NCBI GenBank assembly: GCA_018716545.1 | Contig: DVJU01000002.1 | Coordinates: forward strand, 1-8,857 | Reading direction: 5' to 3' | DNA length: 8,857 nt | From: Scatomorpha pullicola | Lineage (GTDB): Bacteria; Bacillota; Clostridia; Oscillospirales; Oscillospiraceae | Part shown: positions 1 through 6,144 of the stretch, piece after piece | Layout: the number at the start of each line of letters is the position of its first letter | Numbering within the stretch: the stretch's first letter is position 1 | Notes under the pieces: model-generated | What the model was told of the DNA's origin: nothing | Database searches by the model: none | What the model saw: only the letters and a program-made list of their open reading frames with translations | Made by a program: the position numbers and the translations under genes

Positions 1-78
1 GGTGCGATACGGACGTTTCGGGCATAGCCCGCTTGCGGGGGTCGCGGGCATGCTCTGCCGACGGACAGCAAGATTTCA

Positions 79-173
79 GGTGCGCTGTGCGCTGGGGAGT
101 TGAGCGTGTGCGGTGAGTCGTAGCGCGCGGGCTCGCGGCTGAAGCCGCATCGCGTCGGGGGTGCGCTGTGCGC
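79..173. repeat. 14-bp direct repeat, two copies
   Basis: GGTGCGCTGTGCGC is present at 79-92 and at 160-173, 81 bp apart. Each copy can fold as GCGC-TGT-GCGC. The copies are exact, but the sequence is of low complexity (mostly G, C and T), so chance is less easily excluded than for a mixed sequence of this length. No function is apparent. Confidence 0.45.
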
Positions 174-216
174 CTTAGACCACACGGGCGGGGCTCTTTC
201 CCCTTTGAACAACAGC

Positions 217-263
217 GTTTTGCCGCCCCCGGCAAAACACTTGATGCACCTTGAGTGCATCAA
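217..263. repeat. Two tandem perfect hairpins
   Basis: Bases 217-225 (GTTTTGCCG) pair perfectly with 230-238 around a CCCC loop. Two bases later, 241-249 (TTGATGCAC) pairs perfectly with 255-263 around a five-base loop. Both have 9-bp stems. The first has A/T tracts inside the stem on both strands, so it could act as a weak bidirectional terminator for a gene left of the window. Neither is followed by a free T-run. They resemble in style the hairpin chain at 2616-2884. Confidence 0.55.
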
Positions 264-408
264 GCGGGCGTGCAACATACGACTAAACGCAGCACACGTC
301 CGTCGCAGAATTAGGCATGGTGCGTGCATTTAGCGGCTGCGGGGTGTTCAGACTATGGGTGTGGGGAGCTCAGTTGCATGTCAATTATTCATGGTTATTC
401 GCATTATA

Positions 409-437
409 TTGGCAAAATTCATGTTCAATCATAAAAT
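409..437 (+). promoter_or_regulatory. Sigma-A-type promoter for the YitT-family gene
   Basis: A -35 box TTGGCA (409-414, 5 of 6 consensus bases) is separated by exactly 17 bases from a -10 box TAAAAT (432-437, 5 of 6). The surroundings are AT-rich, unlike the flanking GC-rich DNA. Transcription should start near 444, leaving a short leader before the ribosome binding site at 455-460. Confidence 0.7.
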
Positions 438-467
438 ATTGTCATCTTGAACTCAGGGGGCGCGTGG

Positions 468-1340
468 ATGAAAAGGGTGGCTCGTATTGCGATGAACACG
501 GCCGTGATACTGCTGGGCACGGCGCTCAGTGCGTTTTCGATGGGGGTATTTGTGCTGCCGTACAACATGCTGGTTCCGGGTGTGACCGGGCTGGGGCGGC
601 TGGCGGAGATCTATTTTTCTTGGGACGTGACCGTGGTCGTGGGCGTGTGCAACGCGGCCTTGCTGCTGCTCGGGCTGGCGATGCTCGGCTGGCGGTTTGC
701 GGCCACGATAGTGCTCGGCTCGGTGTTTTTCCCGACGTTTCTGGCTGTGTTCCAGTCTGTCGGCGCGTTTCAGGCGCTGGTTGAGGAGCCGCTCTACGCC
801 GCTATCTGCGCGGGAGTGCTGGAGGGCGTCGGTTTGGGGCTTATCATCCGCGCGGGCGGCTCCAGCGGCGGGAGCGATGTGATACCCATTATCCTCAACC
901 GCAGGTTCCGCGTGCCCATAGCGCCGGTGCTGTACGGCATCGACCTCTTTATCATCGCGCTGCAGCTCCCGCATGCGAACCTCGAGGCCGTAGTGCTCAG
1001 TGCGCTGTACGCGGCGCTGTACACGGTCGTCATGAACCGCGTAGTCCTCCTCGGCGCGGGCAACGTGCAGCTGACGATAGTTTCCGAGCAGTCGGAGACC
1101 ATCAACCGCAGCATACTCAAACTCGACCACGGCGTCACGCTGCTGTGCGGCCGCACGGGGTTTTTGAAGCGCGAGTGCGAGGTCATCATCTGCGTCGTGC
1201 CGCTGCGCTGCATGAACGAGGTCAAGCGCGCGGCGCTCGCAGCCGACCCGAACGCGTTTATCACGGTCTGCTCCGTGCGCGACGTCTCCGGGCGCGGCTT
1301 TACGCTCACGGACGTCAGGCTGCCGCTGGACACGCTGTAG
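468..1340 (+). CDS. YitT-family membrane protein (DUF161 + DUF2179)
   Basis: This is a 290-residue integral membrane protein of the YitT family, whose transported substrate or role is not established. The N-terminal two thirds hold about five or six hydrophobic segments, roughly residues 8-30, 53-73, 78-98, 109-128, 150-167 and 172-195. The glycine-rich GGSSGGSDVIP stretch (130-140) matches the family's GGSTGGTD-like motif. The C-terminal part, from about residue 200, is the soluble DUF2179 domain; it keeps the typical DPNAF and VSGRGF segments. I chose the ATG at 468 because AGGGGG (455-460) lies seven bases upstream. A TTG at 447 would precede that ribosome binding site. The gene has its own promoter at 409-437. 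The divergent acetate-kinase gene follows on the same strand after 66 bases and has a candidate promoter of its own, so the two need not form an operon. Confidence 0.9.
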   Translation: MKRVARIAMNTAVILLGTALSAFSMGVFVLPYNMLVPGVTGLGRLAEIYFSWDVTVVVGVCNAALLLLGLAMLGWRFAATIVLGSVFFPTFLAVFQSVGAFQALVEEPLYAAICAGVLEGVGLGLIIRAGGSSGGSDVIPIILNRRFRVPIAPVLYGIDLFIIALQLPHANLEAVVLSALYAALYTVVMNRVVLLGAGNVQLTIVSEQSETINRSILKLDHGVTLLCGRTGFLKRECEVIICVVPLRCMNEVKRAALAADPNAFITVCSVRDVSGRGFTLTDVRLPLDTL

Positions 1341-1346
1341 TCCCCC

Positions 1347-1375
1347 TTGATTTACCGCCCCGGCTCTGTTATCCT
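1347..1375 (+). promoter_or_regulatory. Candidate promoter for the acetate-kinase-like gene
   Basis: TTGATT (1347-1352) and TATCCT (1370-1375) are spaced by 17 bases, and each matches four of six consensus bases. A start near 1382 would give a leader of about 25 bases containing GGGAGGT (1394-1400). A nearby TATAAA at 1381 has no matching -35 box. The gene could instead be read through from the YitT gene, since no clear terminator separates them. Confidence 0.4.
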
Positions 1376-1406
1376 TGGGGTATAAAATCTATCGGGAGGT
1401 CAGGCC

Positions 1407-2573
1407 ATGAAGATACTTGTCAGCAACGTAGGCAGCACCTCGCTGAAGTTCAAGCTCTACGACATGCCGTCGGAGCGCGTGCTGTGCGAGGCGAAGGTCG
1501 AGCGCGTCGGCTCCGACCACGACGCGATATACACGTACAAAGACGACGCGCGCAGCGAAAAGCGCGAGGGCTGCAGCGTGCCCGGCTACACCGAGGGCAT
1601 ACGCCTGTTCCTGGCCGATATGGCCGGCGTGGCGGAGGCCGGGGCCATATCCGCCGTGGGCTTCAAGACCGTGCTGGCCAAGGGCTATTACGGCGTGCAC
1701 GAGCTTACGGACGAAGTCCTGGCGGCCATGCGCGAGTGGCTGTTCGTCGCGCCCGCGCACAACGGGCCGTATCTGGAGGCCATAGGCTGCTTCCGCGAGG
1801 TCATGCCGTGGGCGAAGCTCGTGGGCGTGTTCGAGACGGCCTTCCACACCACCATCCCGCCCGAGCGGACGCTGTTTGCCGTGCCCTATGAGTGGTACGA
1901 GAAGTACGGCGTCAAGCGCATGGGCTATCACGGCGCGTCCCACTCCTACGTTGCGGACACGCTGACGGCGCGCTTTCGCGGCACGGGCAGGACGGTGTCC
2001 TGCCACCTGGGCGGGAGCTGCTCGCTCTGCGCCATAGAGGACGGCAGGAGCGTGGACACCAGCTTCGGCTTCTCGCTGCAGACCGGCATCATGCACGCCA
2101 ACCGTACCGGCGACCTCGACCCCTACGTCCTGCCCTTCCTGCTGAACCAGGGCATGAGCATGGACGAGGCGCTCGACGGCCTGGCCAAGCGCGGCGGTCT
2201 GCTGGGCGTCTCCGGCGTGTCCAACGACCTGCGCAGGGTGGAAGCCGCCGCGGCTCAGGGCAACCGGCGCGCCGCGCTGGCCATAGACATGTTCGTCAAC
2301 CAGATAGTCAAGTACGCCGGCGCCTTCACGGCGGAGCTGGGCGGGCTGGACAACCTGGTCTTCACCGGCGGCATAGGCGAAAACAGCGTTGCCGTCCGCC
2401 AACGCGTCTCCGCCGCTCTCGTCTACCTGGGTCTGGAGCTGGACGAGGCCGCCAACGCCGCGCCCGGCAGCGACGTGCGCGTGATCTCCACGGCGCAAAG
2501 CCGCGTAAGAGTGCTGGTCATCCCCGCCAACGAGGAGCTGGGCATAGCCCGCAGAACGTTCGCGCTGATGTGA
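1407..2573 (+). CDS. Divergent acetate/propionate-kinase-family protein
   Basis: This 388-residue protein belongs to the acetokinase branch of the ASKHA fold, whose typical members interconvert an acyl phosphate and ADP with the acid and ATP. Family landmarks in order: an N-terminal phosphate loop with N7, S10, S12 and K14; APAHN (115-119); TAFH (144-147); MGYHGASH (172-179); CHLG (199-202); RTGDLDP (233-239); SGVSND (269-274); FTGGIGEN (319-326); and ANEEL (374-378). Compared with the well-studied Methanosarcina thermophila enzyme, three things are unusual. The HRVVHGG segment is replaced by FKTVLAK (86-92), so the position of Arg91 is Lys87. Asp148 is replaced by Glu143. HLGNG is HLGGS. The other listed active-site residues are kept, including the histidines at 118, 175 and 200 and Arg233. 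The length is normal, so it is not a decayed gene. No phosphotransacetylase is nearby. The substrate may differ from acetate; this is inference. The start is supported by GGGAGGT six bases upstream. Confidence 0.85.
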   Translation: MKILVSNVGSTSLKFKLYDMPSERVLCEAKVERVGSDHDAIYTYKDDARSEKREGCSVPGYTEGIRLFLADMAGVAEAGAISAVGFKTVLAKGYYGVHELTDEVLAAMREWLFVAPAHNGPYLEAIGCFREVMPWAKLVGVFETAFHTTIPPERTLFAVPYEWYEKYGVKRMGYHGASHSYVADTLTARFRGTGRTVSCHLGGSCSLCAIEDGRSVDTSFGFSLQTGIMHANRTGDLDPYVLPFLLNQGMSMDEALDGLAKRGGLLGVSGVSNDLRRVEAAAAQGNRRAALAIDMFVNQIVKYAGAFTAELGGLDNLVFTGGIGENSVAVRQRVSAALVYLGLELDEAANAAPGSDVRVISTAQSRVRVLVIPANEELGIARRTFALM

Positions 2574-2579
2574 GCGCAT

Positions 2580-2615
2580 AAGCAAAAGCCCCGTACACAA
2601 CTGTGTACGGGGCTT
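2580..2615. repeat. Palindromic repeat, left copy
   Basis: Bases 2580-2612 match 2885-2917 at 32 of 33 positions in direct orientation. Within this, 2586-2599 is perfectly complementary to 2602-2615, a 14-bp stem closing on a very short loop. It lies seven bases after the stop codon of the kinase gene. On the plus strand no T-run follows. On the minus strand the stem is followed by a TTTTGCTT-like tract. It may act as a terminator or a transcription barrier between convergent genes. Confidence 0.75.
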
Positions 2616-2664
2616 GAGACTGTCCAAAAAGGCCTTCGACGGCCTTTTTGGACAATAAAGTCTC
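2616..2664. terminator. Bidirectional terminator-like hairpin
   Basis: Bases 2621-2634 are perfectly complementary to 2641-2654 around a TTCGAC loop. The core is a GGCC/GGCC stem flanked by five A on one side and five T on the other, the layout of an intrinsic terminator that can work in both directions. An outer GAGAC (2616-2620) pairs with GTCTC (2660-2664) across an ATAAA bulge, so the whole stem reaches about 19 bp. It lies between the kinase gene (plus) and the phosphatase gene (minus), where a bidirectional terminator is expected. Confidence 0.7.
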
Positions 2665-2884
2665 CCGGCCGCGAGCGTCCGATGAAGACCAGCGCTACAC
2701 TCTGCGCCTCGGTTGTCCGCCAAAGGCGGACAATGGAGGCCTACGCCTCAATTATCCGCCTTTGGCGGCCAACTCGACGCTCGCTTCGCGAGAAGTATTT
2801 TCGGCGACGTACACGCCGCCGCCGAAAATGATTTCAGTCCCTTTCGCGCCCATAGGGCGCGAAACTCTACGAGGCTTTTTTGAA
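2665..2884. repeat. Chain of short perfect hairpins, no gene
   Basis: This stretch between two transcription units is packed with perfect inverted repeats. TTGTCCGCC/GGCGGACAA spans 2713-2733 with an AAA loop. GAGGC/GCCTC spans 2736-2749. CCGCC/GGCGG spans 2756-2768. CTCGC/GCGAG spans 2780-2792. ATTTTCGGCG/CGCCGAAAAT spans 2797-2829. TTTCGCGCCC/GGGCGCGAAA spans 2842-2864 with an ATA loop. The right end, GAGGCTTTTTTGA (2871-2883), resembles the reverse complement of the left hairpin's TCCAAAAAGGCC. I see no protein: the long plus-strand frame crossing here runs antisense to the phosphatase gene. It could be a MITE- or REP-like mobile hairpin array, or a structured RNA. Confidence 0.65.
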
Positions 2885-2923
2885 AAGCAAAATCCCCGTA
2901 CACAACTGTGTACGGGGATTTGC
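2885..2923 (-). terminator. Palindromic repeat, right copy; terminator of the minus-strand unit
   Basis: This is the second copy of the repeat at 2580-2612. The arms 2890-2904 and 2907-2921 are perfectly complementary. One unpaired A at 2889 then separates two more outer pairs. Read on the minus strand, the hairpin starts ten bases after the stop codon of the phosphatase gene and is followed by TTTTGCTTTTC, a reasonable U-tract. It therefore probably ends the yihY-to-phosphatase transcript. Confidence 0.7.
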
Positions 2924-2932
2924 TGTGCGCGG

Positions 2933-3505
2933 TCAGGTCTCCGGCCAGGGGAAGAACTCGCTGCCTTTTACCAGGTAGGCGCGCTGCGCAAGTTTGGCCA
3001 TCGGGGTGTCGGACAGGGAGTCGGAGTAGAACTCGCCCACTTCCGTGTTGGGGTACTCGCGCATGAAGCGCGCGACCTTTTCCACGTCGTGGTTGTTCTC
3101 GCCCAGCGTCCAGCCGCTGTGCCTGTCCACGCGCGAGGCGATGAGGCGCACGCCGAGCCGGTTGGTCACGGGTCGCAGCAAAAAGTCCGGCGAGGCCGAG
3201 GAGATGATGTCGCTGGGCTGCATTTTCTCGAAGTACCAGGGGTTGATGTCGCCGTAGTGCGTGCTCCAGAAGTCCTCGACCGCGGCGTCTATGTCCGGCA
3301 CCCGGGTCAGGAAGCGGTAGAACACCTCTTTGACGCGGGTCTTGGTCGTCCAGTTGAGCTTCATTCCGGGGAGCAGCGGCACGGCGCACAGCGCCGGACC
3401 TATCACGCGCGGCCAGCGGCGGACGCAGTAGGCGAAAAAGTGCTCGGTGCTGTCATAGGGCAGGATGGTCTTGTCAAAGTCGTAGACGTTTACTATCTCC
3501 ATCAT
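2933..3505 (-). CDS. HAD-superfamily subfamily IB phosphatase (SerB-like)
   Basis: This 190-residue protein has the layout of class IB HAD phosphatases, the group that includes phosphoserine phosphatase; its own substrate cannot be read from sequence. Motif I is YDFDKT (8-13), with the nucleophile Asp9 and the acid/base Asp11. Motif II is SSAS (102-105). A lysine in the NHDVEKV segment (K143) is a likely motif III residue. Motif IV is SDSLSD (161-166), in place of the usual GDSxxD. A helical cap lies between motifs I and II, around residues 20-95. The start is one of two adjacent ATG codons, 3505 or 3502. I list 3505 because it makes an ATGA overlap with the stop codon of the upstream gene; GGAGAG lies just upstream and serves either. 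It is the last gene of the minus-strand unit and is probably translationally coupled to the YdcF gene. Confidence 0.85.
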   Translation of the reverse strand: MMEIVNVYDFDKTILPYDSTEHFFAYCVRRWPRVIGPALCAVPLLPGMKLNWTTKTRVKEVFYRFLTRVPDIDAAVEDFWSTHYGDINPWYFEKMQPSDIISSASPDFLLRPVTNRLGVRLIASRVDRHSGWTLGENNHDVEKVARFMREYPNTEVGEFYSDSLSDTPMAKLAQRAYLVKGSEFFPWPET

Positions 3506-4233
3506 ATCTCTCCAGTGAGCCGGTAATACGTGACGGCAAAGCCCTCGCGTATAAAGTAGTTGAGCATGAGCGTAGGCCAGCTGGTGCGCGCGGCCACGCC
3601 GTAGCACTCCACGCCCTGCTTGGCGGCCAGCGCCTTGGCGCGGTAGAGGTGGTACTCGCTGGTGACCACCGCGCAGTTGCCGTCCGGGTCGCCGCCGCTA
3701 TCGCGTATCAGGGTGAAGGAGTTCGCCAGGTTCTCCTGCGTGCTTGTGGCCTTGTCCTCGACGATGATACGCTCCGGCTCTATGCCCTTGGCCTCCAGCC
3801 ATATCTGCATGGCCTCGCCCTCCGTCATGGTCTCGCCGGGACCCTGGCCGCCGGAGACGACCGCCACGCAGTCCGGGTGCTCGACCAGCCAGTCATAGGC
3901 CGCGTTCAGTCTGTCCGTCAGGGACAGGCTCGGCACGTCGCCGTGCAGTCCGGCGCCGAGCACGACTATATAGTCCACGTCGTCGGGCGCGTCCGTGCGC
4001 GCGTCGGAGACTATCGGCGCCTCTATGACGCAGAACGCCGCGACGCCCAGCACGAGCACTATGACGGCGGCTATGCGCCACCCCCTGCGCCTGACGAAGT
4101 GGAAGTAGACGATAATGAGCGCTATGAAGGCGCAAAGCGCCGCCACAAAGGTGTGCCCGGTCATCGCCACGGCGAACACCAGCGCGGCTATCAGCAGCAC
4201 TATGACGGCTATCAGCCAGAGCTTAGCTTTCAT
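3502..4233 (-). CDS. YdcF/SanA-type DUF218 membrane protein
   Basis: This 243-residue protein has three hydrophobic helices (about 5-25, 29-47 and 52-70) followed by a DUF218 domain (about 86-230). Family-typical segments are YIVVLGAG (88-95), the SLSLTDRL stretch, VVSGGQGPGE, and a KATSTQENLANS stretch followed by TSEYHLYRA. Family members such as SanA and YdcF are linked to envelope integrity, but their biochemical role is poorly defined. I chose the ATG at 4233 because GGGAGGAG precedes it at good spacing. A TTG at 4251 would place the start before that site. The gene overlaps the 3' end of the ABC-F gene by 11 bases, with its ribosome binding site inside that gene, and overlaps the following phosphatase gene by four bases. 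Both overlaps point to coupled translation. Confidence 0.88.
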   Translation of the reverse strand: MKAKLWLIAVIVLLIAALVFAVAMTGHTFVAALCAFIALIIVYFHFVRRRGWRIAAVIVLVLGVAAFCVIEAPIVSDARTDAPDDVDYIVVLGAGLHGDVPSLSLTDRLNAAYDWLVEHPDCVAVVSGGQGPGETMTEGEAMQIWLEAKGIEPERIIVEDKATSTQENLANSFTLIRDSGGDPDGNCAVVTSEYHLYRAKALAAKQGVECYGVAARTSWPTLMLNYFIREGFAVTYYRLTGEI

Positions 4234-6097
4234 CCAGCTCCTCCCATTCAATATACAGCGCGTCGAGGCTCTTGTTCAGCTCCTCGCGCTCGGCGTCCAG
4301 CTCCATGAGCCTGACGTAGTCGGAGGCGTTCGCCTCGCACTCGGCCTCCAGCTCCGCCAGGCGCGCCTCGGCCTTGTTTATCTCGCGCTCTACGCGGCGA
4401 AGCTGCTTCTCCCGCTCGGGCGTGCCGCTGCGCTTGGGCTTCTTTTCCGGCTTGGGCGCGGCGGACTTGGCGGCCTGGGCTATGGCCTGCTGCCGCTCGC
4501 GGTACGCGCGGAACTCGCCGAAGGTGCCGCGGAAGTCGGTTATCCTGCCGTTTTCAAAGCACCAGATGCGGTTTGCGAACTTCTCGATAAAATAGCGGTC
4601 GTGGCTGACGAACAGCAGCGCCTCGCCGTAGCCGGAGATCGCGTCCTCCATCCACTCGCGCGAGGGGATGTCCAGGTGGTTCGTCGGCTCGTCGAGTATC
4701 AGCAGGTTCACGTCAGCGCGCATGAGTATGCACAGACGCAGCCGGCTCTGCTCGCCGCCGGAGAGCGTGCCCACGGCCTTGAGCGCGTCCTCGCCCGTGA
4801 AGCCGAAGGCGCCCAGGCTGTCGCGCGCCTCCTGCATGGTGCAGCGGCACTCGTCTATCACCGTGTCCGCGGCGGAGAGGTTCGGGTCGCGGAACTTGAC
4901 TATCTGCGGCAGATACGCCATGCGCACGGCGGGACCGCGGCGCACGTAGCCCGTGTCGGGCTGCTCCTCGCCCACTATGAGCTTGACCAGCGTGCTCTTG
5001 CCGGTGCCGTTGTCGCCTATGACGGCGATGCGCTCGCCGCCCGTGACCTTGAACTCCACGCCGGAGAACAGCGTCCGGCCGGAAAAGCCCTTGCCGAGGT
5101 TGTCGGCGACGAGCACTTCGTCGGCGCGAAACTCGCTCTCTTTGAATCCGGCTGAGAGCCTTTTGGCCTCCTTGGGCTTCTCCGTCTGGCTCAGCCGCTC
5201 TATGCGCTTTTCCATGGAGAACGCCCGCTTGTGCAGCTTGTCGTTGCCCATGAACGCCCATAGGTGCATCTGCGCGGCGGCCTTTTGCAGCTGCTCTATC
5301 TTGGCCTGGTCCTTTTCGTACTTCTTCAGCTGCTCGTCGAAGCGGCGCTGCCGCTCCACGGCGTAGAAGCTGTAGTTGCCGGAGTAGAACTCCGCGCGGC
5401 CGTCGACTATCTCGATGCAGCGCTGAGCTATGGTGTCCAGGAAATAGCGGTCGTGGCTTATCGCCAGCACCGTGCCGCGGAAGTGGGTGATGTAGTCCTC
5501 CAGCCACTCGGTGGCGCGCAGATCCAGGTGGTTCGTCGGCTCGTCCAGCAAAAGGATGTCCGTGTCCTCGAGTATGAGCCTCGCGAGGTTGACGCGCGTC
5601 TTCTCGCCGCCGGAGAGCTTGTCGAACTCCCGAGCGCGCATCTCGGCCGGGATGTCCAGGCCGTTGGCCACGCGGTTGCGCTCCCTGTCCATGTCGTAGC
5701 CGCCGAGGCGGCGGAAGTCGTCGCTCAGGCGGTCATACTCGTCCAGCAGCGCGCGGGACGAGTCCGTGGCCATGAGCGTCTCCAGCTCACGCAGGCGGTC
5801 AGACATGGCGCGCAGCCTGGCGTGCGCCTCGCGCAGCACGTCCTCGGTCGTCCACCCGGCGGGGTAGACGGGTATCTGCGAGATAAGCCCTATCCTGCGC
5901 CCCTTGTGTATGGCGATGGAGCCCTCGTCGGGCGCGTACTCGCCGGTCAGCAGCCTGAACAGCGTGGTCTTGCCGCAGCCGTTGGCGCCCAGTATGCCGA
6001 CGTGCTCGCCCGCGTTGACCTCAAAGCTGAGGTCGGAGAGCACGTCGTGGCCGACCTCGAAGGATTTTTTCAGATTCTTGACGTCTATATCTATCAT
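4223..6097 (-). CDS. ABC-F family ATPase (ribosome-associated type)
   Basis: This 624-residue soluble protein has two ABC ATPase domains and no membrane segment, the layout of ABC-F proteins that act on the ribosome (translation factors or antibiotic-protection proteins). Domain 1 has Walker A GANGCGKTT (37-45), signature LSGGE (161-165), Walker B ILLLDE (181-186) and switch His215. The helical linker, about 245-315, contains the KLHKRAFSMEKRIERL segment typical of the P-site tRNA interaction motif. Domain 2 has Walker A GDNGTGKST (361-369), LSGGE (445-449), LLILDE (465-470) and His499. A basic linker and a charged coiled-coil C-terminal region (about 560-620) resemble the tail of Uup-like members. 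All catalytic residues are intact. Whether it is a housekeeping factor or a resistance protein cannot be settled; no attenuation leader is visible before it. It starts 44 bases after the yihY-like gene, with AGGG eight bases before the ATG. Confidence 0.93.
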   Translation of the reverse strand: MIDIDVKNLKKSFEVGHDVLSDLSFEVNAGEHVGILGANGCGKTTLFRLLTGEYAPDEGSIAIHKGRRIGLISQIPVYPAGWTTEDVLREAHARLRAMSDRLRELETLMATDSSRALLDEYDRLSDDFRRLGGYDMDRERNRVANGLDIPAEMRAREFDKLSGGEKTRVNLARLILEDTDILLLDEPTNHLDLRATEWLEDYITHFRGTVLAISHDRYFLDTIAQRCIEIVDGRAEFYSGNYSFYAVERQRRFDEQLKKYEKDQAKIEQLQKAAAQMHLWAFMGNDKLHKRAFSMEKRIERLSQTEKPKEAKRLSAGFKESEFRADEVLVADNLGKGFSGRTLFSGVEFKVTGGERIAVIGDNGTGKSTLVKLIVGEEQPDTGYVRRGPAVRMAYLPQIVKFRDPNLSAADTVIDECRCTMQEARDSLGAFGFTGEDALKAVGTLSGGEQSRLRLCILMRADVNLLILDEPTNHLDIPSREWMEDAISGYGEALLFVSHDRYFIEKFANRIWCFENGRITDFRGTFGEFRAYRERQQAIAQAAKSAAPKPEKKPKRSGTPEREKQLRRVEREINKAEARLAELEAECEANASDYVRLMELDAEREELNKSLDALYIEWEELDES

Positions 6098-6125
6098 TTT
6101 GCTACCCTGTTATCTTACTATGGCC

Positions 6126-6144
6126 TTGTATCAAATTTGTATCA
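6126..6144. repeat. 8-bp direct repeat with 11-bp period between yihY-like and ABC-F genes
   Basis: TTGTATCA occurs at 6126-6133 and 6137-6144 (plus strand), separated by AAT, so the copies are 11 bp apart, about one helical turn. The right copy includes the stop codon of the yihY-like gene. On the minus strand TTGATA could serve as a -35 box, but the best -10 match downstream (TAACAG, 16-bp spacer) is poor. It may be a protein-binding site or coincidence. Confidence 0.35.

Larger units (their letters stand above)
1..404. other. Gene-free, hairpin-rich intergenic region
   Basis: I see no supportable gene here. The three plus-strand frames entering from the left edge all stop within about 120 bases, and none shows a recognisable protein. 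The stretch carries small inverted repeats: CCCG/CGGG at 28-39, GCGGC-TGAA-GCCGC at 135-148, GGGG/CCCC at 190-203, and two longer perfect hairpins at 217-263 listed separately. A 14-base direct repeat, GGTGCGCTGTGCGC, occurs at 79-92 and again at 160-173. Each copy contains a GCGC-TGT-GCGC mini-hairpin. The base composition changes sharply at about 360, where AT-rich promoter DNA begins. This may be the downstream region of a gene lying left of the window, plus dispersed repeats. Confidence 0.6.

Noticed and set aside
1389..2723. 444-residue minus-strand open frame across the kinase gene
   Set aside because: GC-rich coding DNA leaves long antisense frames open. The plus strand carries all acetokinase motifs.
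2580..2923. CRISPR array
   Set aside because: There are only two copies of the repeat, separated by 272 bases of hairpin-rich DNA. There is no regular repeat-spacer pattern and no cas gene.
2580..2923. Insertion sequence
   Set aside because: No transposase reading frame is present. At most it is a non-autonomous element.
2648..3526. 292-residue plus-strand open frame
   Set aside because: It begins in the hairpin array and runs antisense through most of the HAD phosphatase gene. It has no family motifs or ribosome binding site, while the opposite strand has clear catalytic motifs.
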